A DNA stretch of 64,000 nucleotides, taken from contig NZ_CP107958.1 in NCBI RefSeq assembly GCF_036075115.1, positions 3,410,001-3,474,000 on the forward strand, given 5' to 3'. Both the position numbers and the translations under genes were made by a program. Shown here piece after piece: positions 42,778 to 50,720 of the stretch. The first letter of the stretch is position 1; every line of letters begins with the position of its first letter. This stretch comes from Streptomyces sp. NBC_00377 (GTDB lineage Bacteria; Actinomycetota; Actinomycetes; Streptomycetales; Streptomycetaceae). The notes below the pieces were generated by a model. The model saw only the letters and a list, made by a program, of their open reading frames with translations, was not told where the DNA came from and did not search any database.

Positions 42778-45113
42778 GCCTGCGTCAGTGGTCCAGGGAC
42801 CTGGGCCTGGGTGTCCGGTTCGCCTTCAGCGGCGGGCGGGAGGGGTGGATCCGGGCCGTCCTGACGGCCGTGGGCGTCGGGCTCGGCGTGGCCGTCCTGC
42901 TGCTGACGACGGCGGCGCCGAACGCGCTCCAGGTACGGCACGACCGTGAACAGTCCCGACTGGACTGGCCGTTCGGGGATCCCCCGGCGAAGGGTGACGA
43001 CACCCTGCTGGTCGCGCAGGCCGACACCACGTTCCGCGACAAGGACGTACGGGGCCGGATGGTGGAGCCGGAAGGGGCCCGCGCGCCGCTGCCGCCCGGC
43101 GTGAGCCGGTTCCCGGCCGAGGGCGACATGGTGGTCTCGCCCGCGCTGAAGAAGCTGCTCGCCGGGGACGGCTCGGCGCTGCTGAGGGAACGGCTGCCGT
43201 ACCGCGTCGTCGGGACCATCGGGGAGAGCGGGCTGATCGGCTCCCAGGAACTCGCCTACTACTCGGGCGCCACCGGCCTGGACCCGGGCGTGGACGGCCC
43301 GGGGGCGGTGACCCGCCTGAAGGAGTTCGGGAACCCGAACCCGTCGAAGGAGGCGACCGACCCGGTGCTGCTCCTGCTGATCCTCGTGGTCATCGTGGTG
43401 CTGCTGATGCCGGTCGCCGTGTTCATCGCCGCGGCCGTGCGGTTCGGCGGCGAGCGGCGCGACCGCAGGCTCGCGGCCCTCAGGCTGATCGGCTCCGACG
43501 GACGGATGACCCGGCGCATCGCGGCGGGCGAGGCGATGGCAGGCGCTCTCCTCGGCCTGGTGCTCGGCACCGTGTTCTTCCTGGTGGGCCGCCAGGTCGC
43601 GGGTTCGGTCGAGGTGGTGGGCGTCAGTGTATGGCCCAGCTATCTCGACCCCTCCCCCGCGCTGGCCGCGCTGGTCGTCCTGGCGGTGCCGACTGCCGCC
43701 GTGCTGGTGACGCTCTTCGCGTTGCGCGGTGTGGTGATCGAACCGCTCGGCGTGGTGCGCACGGCCAGGCCCGCCCGCAGGCGGCTGTGGTGGCGGCTGC
43801 TGCTGCCCGTGGGCGGCCTCGCGATGCTCTACCCGATGATCGGGCAGGGCCGCGCCGACGGCGACTTCAACCAGTACCTGGTGACCGGCGGAGTCGTCCT
43901 GATCCTCGTCGGCGTCACCGCGTTGCTCCCGTGGCTGGTGGAGACGGTCGTCAGCCGGCTCGGCTCCGGTGGCGTGGCCTGGCAACTGGCCGTACGGCGC
44001 CTACAGTTGAGCAGCGGTACGGCGGCCCGGATGGTCAACGGAATCGCGGTGGCGGTGGCCGGGGCGATCGCGCTCCAGATGCTGTTCGCGGGCGTGGACA
44101 GCGAGTACACCAAGGCCACCGGCCAGGACGTCAGCCGGGCGCAGATGCAGGTGGGGGTACCGGACGGCGCTCCGCTCGCCCCGACCGCCCAGAAGTTCGC
44201 CGGCACCAAGGCCGTCCGCAAGGTCACCGCCCTGTGGGAGGGCTACCTCGGCAACGGCTCCTGGAAGACCGCGGACGGCCCGGACCTGCTCAGCGAGCTG
44301 GCCGTGGGCGACTGCTCCGCCCTGCGCGAGCTGGCCGAGCTGCCCAGCTGCAAGGACGGCGACACGTTCGTCCTCGAGGGCGGCGAGAACCCCTCCGACG
44401 GTCCCAAGCTGAACACGGCCGGCAACAAGCTGTACTTCGAGCAGTCCTCCGAGGATGCCAGTGCGGAAGCCGTCTGGACCGTCCCCGCGGGCGTGAAGAA
44501 GGCGCGGCCCGTGAAGGGACTGACCGACTGGGAACGCGGCGGCTTCCTGATGACGCCGAGCGTGCTGCCGGAGGCGGCCGAGAAGCGGGTCAGCGGTCAG
44601 GTCTACCTGTCGATCGACGAGTCCGTGCCCGACGCCTACGAGTACGCCCGCAACACGGCGTACCGGGTGGACCCGCTGTCCCAGCCGATGAACTGGTCGT
44701 CCACCCGGCAGGACACGAAGTACACGTCCATCCGCACCGGGCTGCTGGTCGGTGCGGCCGCCGTGCTGGCGCTGATCGGGGCGAGCCTGCTGGTCTCCCA
44801 GCTGGAGCAGTTGCGCGAGCGCCGCAAGCTGCTGTCGTCCCTGGTCGCCTTCGGCACCCGGCGCCGCACGCTCGGGATGTCGGTGCTGTGGCAGACGGCG
44901 ATCCCGATCGCGCTGGGGCTGCTGCTGGCCTCGGCGGTGGGGATCACGCTGGGCGCGGTGCTGCTGCGGATGACGGACACACCGGTGGGCGTGGACTGGG
45001 CGAGCGTGCTGGCGATGACCGGCTTCGGCGCGGCGGTCGTCGCGGCGGTGACGCTGCTGAGTCTGCCGCCGCTGCTCAGACTGCTCCGGCCGGACGGCCT
45101 GCGCACCGAGTGA
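42774..45113 (+). CDS. FtsX-type ABC transporter permease
   Basis: 779 aa. It starts at the ATG overlapping the ATPase stop. The topology is one N-terminal membrane segment (AVLTAVGVGLGVAVLLLTTAA), an extracellular domain, then LLLILVVIVVLLMPVAVFIAAAVR and further segments, a second FtsX-like core, a large extracellular insert (about 440-630) containing two Cys (VGDCSALRELAELPSCKDGD), and a final triplet of segments ending SLPPLLRLLRPDGLRTE. The duplicated FtsX halves are typical of actinobacterial drug-type transporters. Confidence 0.9.
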   Translation: MSLRQWSRDLGLGVRFAFSGGREGWIRAVLTAVGVGLGVAVLLLTTAAPNALQVRHDREQSRLDWPFGDPPAKGDDTLLVAQADTTFRDKDVRGRMVEPEGARAPLPPGVSRFPAEGDMVVSPALKKLLAGDGSALLRERLPYRVVGTIGESGLIGSQELAYYSGATGLDPGVDGPGAVTRLKEFGNPNPSKEATDPVLLLLILVVIVVLLMPVAVFIAAAVRFGGERRDRRLAALRLIGSDGRMTRRIAAGEAMAGALLGLVLGTVFFLVGRQVAGSVEVVGVSVWPSYLDPSPALAALVVLAVPTAAVLVTLFALRGVVIEPLGVVRTARPARRRLWWRLLLPVGGLAMLYPMIGQGRADGDFNQYLVTGGVVLILVGVTALLPWLVETVVSRLGSGGVAWQLAVRRLQLSSGTAARMVNGIAVAVAGAIALQMLFAGVDSEYTKATGQDVSRAQMQVGVPDGAPLAPTAQKFAGTKAVRKVTALWEGYLGNGSWKTADGPDLLSELAVGDCSALRELAELPSCKDGDTFVLEGGENPSDGPKLNTAGNKLYFEQSSEDASAEAVWTVPAGVKKARPVKGLTDWERGGFLMTPSVLPEAAEKRVSGQVYLSIDESVPDAYEYARNTAYRVDPLSQPMNWSSTRQDTKYTSIRTGLLVGAAAVLALIGASLLVSQLEQLRERRKLLSSLVAFGTRRRTLGMSVLWQTAIPIALGLLLASAVGITLGAVLLRMTDTPVGVDWASVLAMTGFGAAVVAAVTLLSLPPLLRLLRPDGLRTE

Positions 45114-45140
45114 CGGCGCGCTGAGCCCGGCCACGGGCCC

Positions 45141-45170
45141 ACGGTCCCTCCCCGCTCGGGGAGGGACCGT
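45141..45170. terminator. Terminator between ABC permease and roadblock-like gene
   Basis: ACGGTCCCTCCCCG / CGGGGAGGGACCGT, 14-base perfect arms with a two-base centre, in the 64-base gap between convergent genes. Confidence 0.75.
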
Positions 45171-45177
45171 CGCGCCT

Positions 45178-45606
45178 TCACAGCTGGTACTCCCGCACCA
45201 CCCTTCGGACCTGCGCGAACAGCATGCCGACGTTGACGGACTTGCGGCAGACGACCACCGCGACGACGTCCTGCTGCTCGGTCATCCTCACGAACAGGTG
45301 AGTGAGGTTCTCACTGTTGACGAGGATCTCCTGGAAGAAGTGGTTGTCGCTCTGGCTCCCGCGCCGTTCCTTGAAGACGTCCTCGATCATCACGACCGTA
45401 CGGCCCTGGAACAGGTCGAGCGTCGCGCCCGCCAGCAGATCCAGGACCTCGGGCGGATGGTTGTCGACGGTCTCGTAGGAGAGCAGCATGCCGGTGGACA
45501 TGTCGACGACGCCGGAGGCGACGCAGTCCGGGGCATCCGTACGCAGTGACTTGACCAGGCCCATCACCTGATCGGAGAAACCGGGGGTCATACGCTTCGT
45601 CGCCAT
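45178..45606 (-). CDS. Roadblock/LC7-like protein A
   Basis: 142 aa. The fold pattern fits the roadblock family: VASGVVDMSTGMLLSYETV, EVLDLLAGATLDLFQ and LVNSENLTHLFVRMTEQQDVVAVVVCRKSVNVGMLFAQVRRVV. Such proteins modulate small GTPases or form conservon-like complexes at the membrane in Streptomyces. It starts four bases after the stop of the next roadblock-like gene, sharing an operon. No GTPase gene is in the window. Confidence 0.72.
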   Translation of the reverse strand: MATKRMTPGFSDQVMGLVKSLRTDAPDCVASGVVDMSTGMLLSYETVDNHPPEVLDLLAGATLDLFQGRTVVMIEDVFKERRGSQSDNHFFQEILVNSENLTHLFVRMTEQQDVVAVVVCRKSVNVGMLFAQVRRVVREYQL

Positions 45607-45610
45607 CCCT

Positions 45611-46087
45611 TCAGACTCCTTCGGCGGTCTTCACGGTCGTCTCGACCCAGCCGGTACTGCCGGCGCCCGCCGTCCTGTCGGCCCAGTCGGCCCTGTCGTC
45701 CCTCTCGGCCCGCTCGGTTCTGCCGGTGAGGATCAGGTCGATGCGGCGCAGGGCGGGCTGGGTCGCCCAGTGCAGGCGCTCCACGTCCATGCCCTCGTCG
45801 CCGAGGACGACCATCAGCGCGGTGTCGCCGACCGCGTAGAACGCGGCGCAGCCGTGGCTGCCGTAGGCCACCGTGCGGTGCAGGGCTCCGCGGGCGGTCG
45901 CCTCGGCGGTGCGGCGGGCGAGTCCCAGGCCGGCCGCGGCGAGGGCGGCGAGGCCTTCCGGGTCGATGGAGTCGGCGGTGTCGGCGGCGATGAGCAGTCC
46001 GTCCGCCGCCGCCAGCGCCGTGTCGGTGATGCCCGTCACCTGCTCCCGCAGGCCGCGCATCTCCCGCGCGAGGGCTGTGTGATCCAT
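45611..46087 (-). CDS. Roadblock/LC7-like protein B
   Basis: 158 aa from the ATG at 46087, chosen because AGGGGAG lies 8 bases upstream. The core reads ITDTALAAADGLLIAADTADSIDPEGLAALAAAGLGLARRTAEA and AAFYAVGDTALMVVLGDEGMDVERLHWATQ, the usual roadblock strand-helix alternation. An alternative start at 46210 overlaps the upstream stop as ATGA and would add 41 residues including a NPHVAPHVGPHG repeat; the stronger ribosome site favours the shorter form. The C-terminus is charged and repetitive. Confidence 0.7.
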   Translation of the reverse strand: MDHTALAREMRGLREQVTGITDTALAAADGLLIAADTADSIDPEGLAALAAAGLGLARRTAEATARGALHRTVAYGSHGCAAFYAVGDTALMVVLGDEGMDVERLHWATQPALRRIDLILTGRTERAERDDRADWADRTAGAGSTGWVETTVKTAEGV

Positions 46088-46131
46088 GAGTGCAACTCCC
46101 CTGATTCTGATCGCATATGACCGTCTTGTTC

Positions 46132-46174
46132 CGTGGGGGCCTACGTGGGGTGCTACGTGGGGGTTCACGTCGGG
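46132..46174. repeat. Four 12-base direct repeats (CGTGGGG iterons)
   Basis: CGTGGGG occurs at 46132, 46144 and 46156 and as CGTCGGG at 46168, an exact 12-base period. They sit 45-90 bases before the start of the roadblock-like operon, in the region that either forms its promoter or codes the optional N-terminal extension. Confidence 0.65.
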
Positions 46175-46206
46175 ATTCCTGCTGAACCTGTCTCCTGCGC
46201 GGGCTG

Positions 46207-47097
46207 TCATCTCGCCGTCGGATTCCGCAGGCGGAAGAACTCCTTCCAGCCGGTGCCGTTCCGTTCCGGGGTGAGGGTCTCGTTGATGCCGCTGGCTCCG
46301 GGACGGCGACGGGGCAGGGCCGTCGCGTCCGGCGCCGGCGGCTGCCTGGGCGGGGGCGGCGCCGGTTCGCGGGGGCGTACGCCGGACCCGTCGGGCGGCA
46401 GCCGGACGGGGATGGGATGCGGGGTGTCACCGCACTCCAGGAGCCCCTCGCCCAGCATCCGGGCCACCTCGACGGTGACCGTGTAGACCCCGCGCCCGGT
46501 ACGGAAGGCGAGGTCGCGGGCGGTGCGCCGGCCGTCGGCGTGGGCGAGCAGCTCGCGTTGCAGCACACCGAGCCGGGCGGCCGAGTACGACAGGGAAGCC
46601 GGCACGGGCCGCTCCCGGTCCGGGCGCACGGGGTACGGCAGTTCGAGAAGCGCGCCGAGCTTGCGGGACGCCGTCTGGAGCAGCCGGGTGGGCGGTTCAC
46701 CCACGGCGACCGGGGCGGGCGGCGGGCCGGCCACCGGACCGCGTTCGCAGTCGTCGACGCTGCCCGCGACGACCGCGAACGCGGCGTCCTGGAGAGCCAT
46801 CGCGCAGACCACCCGGAGCTGGGCGGCCCCCGCGTAGCCGTGGGCGATCAGCCCGGCGGCCGGCCAGCGCGCGCCGCCCGACTCCCGCACCAGCCCGGCC
46901 CACTCCTCGCCGCCGATCCGCCCGGAGCGCAGCAGCAGTGCCTCGGGCGCGGGCGCGCCCGGCGACTCGACCGCGACGACCAGCCCGCCGTGCAGATGGA
47001 AGGTCCCGCCGGGCGAACCGAGGACGCGCACTTCCCCGGTGAAGCCGTCCCGGCCGCACGCGGCAAGGTCGCGTGCCAGCAGTTGGTAGCCCGACAT
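46207..47097 (-). CDS. DUF4388-like protein with C-terminal winged-helix-like region
   Basis: About 296 aa from the ATG at 47097 (a GTG at 47100 is adjacent; GGGGGAG upstream serves both). The first 120 residues resemble DUF4388: LLARDLAACGRDGFTGEVRVLGSPGGTFHLHGGLVVAVESPGAP. The middle (about 175-225) reads like a PatA/DUF4388-associated helical domain: LGVLQRELLAHADGRRTARDLAFRTGRGVYTVTVEVARMLGEGLL. The C-terminus is Pro-rich. It likely acts with the two roadblock-like proteins downstream in a signalling complex; the function is inferred from context. Confidence 0.65.
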   Translation of the reverse strand: MSGYQLLARDLAACGRDGFTGEVRVLGSPGGTFHLHGGLVVAVESPGAPAPEALLLRSGRIGGEEWAGLVRESGGARWPAAGLIAHGYAGAAQLRVVCAMALQDAAFAVVAGSVDDCERGPVAGPPPAPVAVGEPPTRLLQTASRKLGALLELPYPVRPDRERPVPASLSYSAARLGVLQRELLAHADGRRTARDLAFRTGRGVYTVTVEVARMLGEGLLECGDTPHPIPVRLPPDGSGVRPREPAPPPPRQPPAPDATALPRRRPGASGINETLTPERNGTGWKEFFRLRNPTAR

Positions 47098-47284
47098 CAC
47101 TCCCCCAGGACCTCTCGCACATACGCCTGACGCGTAGCGCTGAGGAGGGAATGTGTATCAGTCCGGGCGCATATTCCCTGGAGGGATTCCCGACCTGCCC
47201 CCAGCTGACGGAAGTTGTTCCACCCGAGGGCTCAATTCGCTTGTTACAGAGCCCATTTGACCGGTTGGAGGACGGCGCCCGTCC

Positions 47285-48706
47285 TCACCGGACCTCGTCC
47301 TCCGACGCCGCGGAAGGGGCCGCGGAGGGCACCGGGGAGCCCTCCGGGGAAAGGGCCCCGGAGACCGTCGGCGCATCCGCCGGGGAGGCCACGGGCGCCG
47401 TCACGGGCGCCACGCCCACCGCCGTCGCGCCCCTCGGCCGGGGCGCGTTGCGCAGTGCCTGTTCACGGGAGTAGGCGTGCAGATAGCCCACGACCGTGTT
47501 CGTCACGGCCACCAGGGGCACCGCCACGACCGCGCCGCCGATTCCCGCCACCATGCCGCCTGCGGCGACCGTCAGGACCACCGCCAGCGGGTGGACCCGT
47601 ACCGCGCGGCCCAGGATGAACGGCTGGAGGATGTGGCCCTCGATCTGTTGGACGGCGAGGACGACCGCCAGCGTCATCACCGCCGTGAACACGCCCTGCG
47701 TGACCAGCGCGACCACGACCGCCAGCGCGCCGGAGGCGACCGCGCCGACGAGCGGGATGAAGGAGAACAGGAAGATGAACACGGCCAGCGGGACGGCCAT
47801 CGGCACGTCGAGGAAGTAGATGCCGAGGCCGATGAAGATGGCGTCGATCAACGCGACGATCACCGTGCCGCGCACATACGCGGTGAGCGTCGCCCAGGCC
47901 CGCGGGCCCGCGCCGGCCACGCCGGGCCGGGCGGCGGCCGGGACCAGCTTGAGCGTCCACTGCCAGATCCGTCGGCCGTCGTAGAGCAGGAAGATGGTCG
48001 AGAAGAACGCCAGGAGGATGCCGGTCAGCCCCTCGACGACGACGGTGACGCCCTCCAGGCCCGCCGAGGTGATCGAGTCGGTGTTGTCGCCGATGGCGTC
48101 GCGCAGGTTCTTGGCGATGCCGTTGATCTGTTTGTCGGTGACGTGGAAGGGGCTGTTCAGCAGCCAGCGGCGCAGGTCGTCGATGCCGTCCTGGACCTGG
48201 TCGGAGAGGTTGTCGATGTTCGCCATGACCTGCCACGTCACGAACCAGCCCATCAGGCCGATCACGACGAACCCGAGGATCGCCGTCAGCGCGGTGGCGG
48301 CGCCGCCGGGAACCCCGGCCCGCTTCAGCCGCGCCACGGTGGGCTCCAGGAGCGCGGTGAGGAGCAGCGCGACCACGAAGGCCATGACGACCAGTTGGAC
48401 CGCGGTGATGACCTTCATCAGGACCCAGACGGTCCCCGCGAGCACCAGCAGTCGCCAGCCCGCCTCGGCGGCGACCCTGACCCCCCACGGCACGGCCTGC
48501 GCGGGATCGGGACGCGGGACGAAGGGCGGGTGCTCCTCCGGGTGGGCCTCGGAGGGCGGCGCGGTGACGTCGGGAGGCGTCGGTTCCGGCGCGTCGGCGC
48601 CCTCCCGCCCCTCCCGCTCGACCTCGGCGCGCCGTTCGTCGAGCCGCTCACCCATCTCGCTCAGACCGGCACCGAGCCGGCCGAGCCACCCTGGCACTCG
48701 CGACAT
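47285..48706 (-). CDS. AI-2E/PerM family membrane transporter
   Basis: 473 aa from the ATG at 48706, with GAGGA eight bases upstream; an in-frame codon at 48739 has no site. The N-terminus is charged (residues 1-85). About eight membrane segments follow, including VLAGTVWVLMKVITAVQLVVM, TALTAILGFVVIGLMGWFVTW and FIFLFSFIPLVGAVASGALAVVVAL. The family stretch GRAVRVHPLAVVLTVAAGGMVAGIGGAVVAVPLVA near residue 400 is diagnostic. Members export small molecules or act as Na+/H+ antiporters. The tail is Pro/Ala/Ser-rich. Confidence 0.9.
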   Translation of the reverse strand: MSRVPGWLGRLGAGLSEMGERLDERRAEVEREGREGADAPEPTPPDVTAPPSEAHPEEHPPFVPRPDPAQAVPWGVRVAAEAGWRLLVLAGTVWVLMKVITAVQLVVMAFVVALLLTALLEPTVARLKRAGVPGGAATALTAILGFVVIGLMGWFVTWQVMANIDNLSDQVQDGIDDLRRWLLNSPFHVTDKQINGIAKNLRDAIGDNTDSITSAGLEGVTVVVEGLTGILLAFFSTIFLLYDGRRIWQWTLKLVPAAARPGVAGAGPRAWATLTAYVRGTVIVALIDAIFIGLGIYFLDVPMAVPLAVFIFLFSFIPLVGAVASGALAVVVALVTQGVFTAVMTLAVVLAVQQIEGHILQPFILGRAVRVHPLAVVLTVAAGGMVAGIGGAVVAVPLVAVTNTVVGYLHAYSREQALRNAPRPRGATAVGVAPVTAPVASPADAPTVSGALSPEGSPVPSAAPSAASEDEVR

Positions 48707-48782
48707 GATCGGTCCTCTTCCCCCGTCTTCCCCCACCACTCCCCCTGGAGTCGTCCCGGCCGTACCGACCGTACAGGGCGAA

Positions 48783-48811
48783 AGCCCCTCCCCCTAGGAC
48801 GGGGAGGGGCT
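48783..48811 (-). terminator. Terminator of the first SLT-type gene
   Basis: AGCCCCTCCCC / GGGGAGGGGCT with an intervening CCTAGGAC region, 33 bases beyond the stop at 48844; TTT follows on the minus strand. Confidence 0.65.
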
Positions 48812-48843
48812 GTGCGGGGTTGAGCGGCAGTGACGGCGGGGGC

Positions 48844-49566
48844 TCAGTACGAGCCGTTGGCCAGCCAGTAGTCCCAGGCGTCGCAGGGGCTGCCGTAGCG
48901 GACGTTCATGTAGTTCAGGCCCCACTTGATCTGGGTGGCCGGGTTGGTCCGCCAGTCGGCGCCGGCGGACGACATCTTCGACCCGGGATAGGCCTGGACG
49001 AGACCGTAGGCGCCCGAGGAGGGGTTGACCGCCCGGTAGTTCCAGGTGGACTCGTGGTCCACGATGTTGCTGAAGCACTGGAACTGGCCGCTGGGCACCA
49101 TCTGACGGGCGATCGCCTGCACCTCGGACACGCTGTACGACGCCTGCTGCGGGAAGTCACCGGCCGAGGAGGTCGAGGCGATCTCGGTTGCCGCCTTGGT
49201 CTGCGCGGCCGCCTTGTCCTTGGCTTCCTTGGCTTCCTTGGCGGCCTTCTCCTTGGCCACGGCGGCCTTCTGCTTGGCCACCGCGTCCTTCGCCGCCTGC
49301 TTGCGGGCGGATTCCTCCGCCGCCTTCCTGGCGGTGGTGTCCGCCGAGATGGCCTGGACGTCGGCCTGCTGGGTCAGCGAGGCCGTCTGTACCCGGGCCT
49401 GCTGTCCTACCGGTAAGTCGGCGAGGAGGGTCGATTCGCCCGCCGACGCCTCGGCGTCGTCGTTGGGCTGGGCCACGCTGCCCTGGGCGACTCCCATGAC
49501 AGCGCCCACAGTGGTGACCGCGGTGGCCGAGGCCACGGCGAATCCCCGGGCCGATATCCGGCTCAC
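48844..49566 (-). CDS. Secreted SLT-type lytic transglycosylase (copy A)
   Basis: 240 aa from a GTG with AAGGAA six bases upstream. A signal peptide (GFAVASATAVTTVGAVMGVAQGSVA) is followed by a Lys/Ala-rich coiled-coil linker (residues about 75-140) and a C-terminal lysozyme-like domain: QCFSNIVDHESTWNYRAVN, with the catalytic Glu, then SSGAYGLVQAYPGSKM and ATQIKWGLNYMNVRYGSPCDAWDYW. Such proteins cleave peptidoglycan during germination and growth. It is a tandem paralogue of the next gene. Confidence 0.92.
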   Translation of the reverse strand: MSRISARGFAVASATAVTTVGAVMGVAQGSVAQPNDDAEASAGESTLLADLPVGQQARVQTASLTQQADVQAISADTTARKAAEESARKQAAKDAVAKQKAAVAKEKAAKEAKEAKDKAAAQTKAATEIASTSSAGDFPQQASYSVSEVQAIARQMVPSGQFQCFSNIVDHESTWNYRAVNPSSGAYGLVQAYPGSKMSSAGADWRTNPATQIKWGLNYMNVRYGSPCDAWDYWLANGSY

Positions 49567-49624
49567 GCGGTTTCCTTCTGTTGTGCCGTCGGATGAAGGG
49601 TTGAACGACCAGGGCCGCACGGTC

Positions 49625-50299
49625 TCAGTACCAGTGGTTGGCCTGCCAGAACGACCACGCCTCACAGGGGCTGCCGTACCGGCTGTCCATGTAGTTGAGG
49701 CCCCACTTGATCTGGGTGGCCGGGTTGGTCTGCCAGTCGGAGCCGGCCGACGCGTACTTGCCGGCGGGCAGGGCCTGGAAGAGTCCGTAGGCGCCGGACG
49801 AGGCGTTCACGGCGTGGTAGTTCCAGCTGGACTCGTGGTCCACGATGTTGCTGAAGCACTGGAACTGACCGCTGGGCACCATCTGCGCCGCCATCGCCTG
49901 GATCTGCGCGATGGAGTAGGAGCCCTGGATCGGGAAGTCGCCCGCGCTGCGGCTGGCCTTGGTCTTGGCCTCCGCGCGCTCCTTGGCGGCCTTCTCGGCG
50001 GCCTTCTTCTTCGCGACGGCCGACTTGGCGGCGGCCATGCGGGCCGCTTCCTCGGCGTCCTTCTTCGCGCCCTCGTCCGCGGCAATGGCCTGTACGTTGG
50101 CCTGCTGCGTCAGGGACGCCGTCTGCACCTGGGCCTGCTGGCCGGCAGGTATGTCAGCGAGGAGCGTCGCGTCGCTTGCCGTCGCTTCTGCGTCGTTGGC
50201 CTGCGCGACACTTCCCGAGGCAACGCCGACGACGCTTCCGACAGCGGTGACCGCCGTGGCCGAAGCCACTGCGAATCCCCGGACCGAGATCCGGCTCAC
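49625..50299 (-). CDS. Secreted SLT-type lytic transglycosylase (copy B)
   Basis: 224 aa from a GTG preceded by GGAAGGAAAAC. Architecture matches copy A: signal peptide, Ala/Lys coiled coil shortened by about 16 residues, and SLT-like domain with catalytic Glu in NIVDHESSWNYHAVN, SSGAYGLFQALPAGKYA and QIKWGLNYMDSRYGSPCEAWSFWQ. The two proteins share their first residues VSRIS and most of the catalytic domain, so the pair arose by tandem duplication; only 58 bases separate them. The 421-base region upstream carries a Crp-like palindrome. Confidence 0.92.
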   Translation of the reverse strand: MSRISVRGFAVASATAVTAVGSVVGVASGSVAQANDAEATASDATLLADIPAGQQAQVQTASLTQQANVQAIAADEGAKKDAEEAARMAAAKSAVAKKKAAEKAAKERAEAKTKASRSAGDFPIQGSYSIAQIQAMAAQMVPSGQFQCFSNIVDHESSWNYHAVNASSGAYGLFQALPAGKYASAGSDWQTNPATQIKWGLNYMDSRYGSPCEAWSFWQANHWY

Positions 50300-50720
50300 A
50301 CGGTTTTCCTTCCAGCATCGCCCGCTTCGGTGACCCTGGCGGACGCAATCGTGCCCTTGACGCTGGTCTCCGAACTGCGGGGTCACAGGAGACACGGGCC
50401 CGGTGGGCAACTCCCGGGAGGGGAGCGCCGCGTGGTGCACGGGCGGCATACGACGGTCGGTATGGAGTTGACGGTGATGCTCAAGCGGTGCCGGACTGCT
50501 GGGGGCACAGATGTGTCGCATGCGGGGCCTGACAGGACTGAGACTTTGCCGTAACCAGACTGTGCAAGGCAATTCCGAGTTGCGTGTGAAAGCTCACACC
50601 TCTGGGGACCCTGGGGATTTCGCGAAACCCCCACACACGTCGGCGCCGCCCGACTAGGCTCACAGCCTTTGTCGGACGGCGCCAATCACCGCACGTGTCC
50701 CATCAATTGGGGCGGGTCAT
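50300..50720 (-). promoter_or_regulatory. 421-base leader/promoter region of the SLT gene pair
   Basis: No gene. On the minus strand a GTGTGA-N4-TCACAC palindrome (50584-50599) is followed by TTGCC...TACGG promoter-like sequence near 50550, leaving a leader of about 240 bases before the GTG at 50299. I looked for the c-di-AMP (ydaO) aptamer known before cell-wall hydrolase genes in actinobacteria and did not find its conserved ACAGCTAAC block. Confidence 0.4.
50584..50599. promoter_or_regulatory. Crp-like palindrome upstream of SLT genes
   Basis: GTGTGA-AAGC-TCACAC, perfect six-base arms. Actinobacterial Crp recognises GTG-N6-GNCAC-like sites and controls wall-hydrolase genes; this one is a partial match (outer GTG and CAC kept). 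Confidence 0.4.

Noticed and set aside
50300..50720. c-di-AMP (ydaO) riboswitch before the SLT genes
   Set aside because: The conserved aptamer blocks could not be found by eye on the minus strand.
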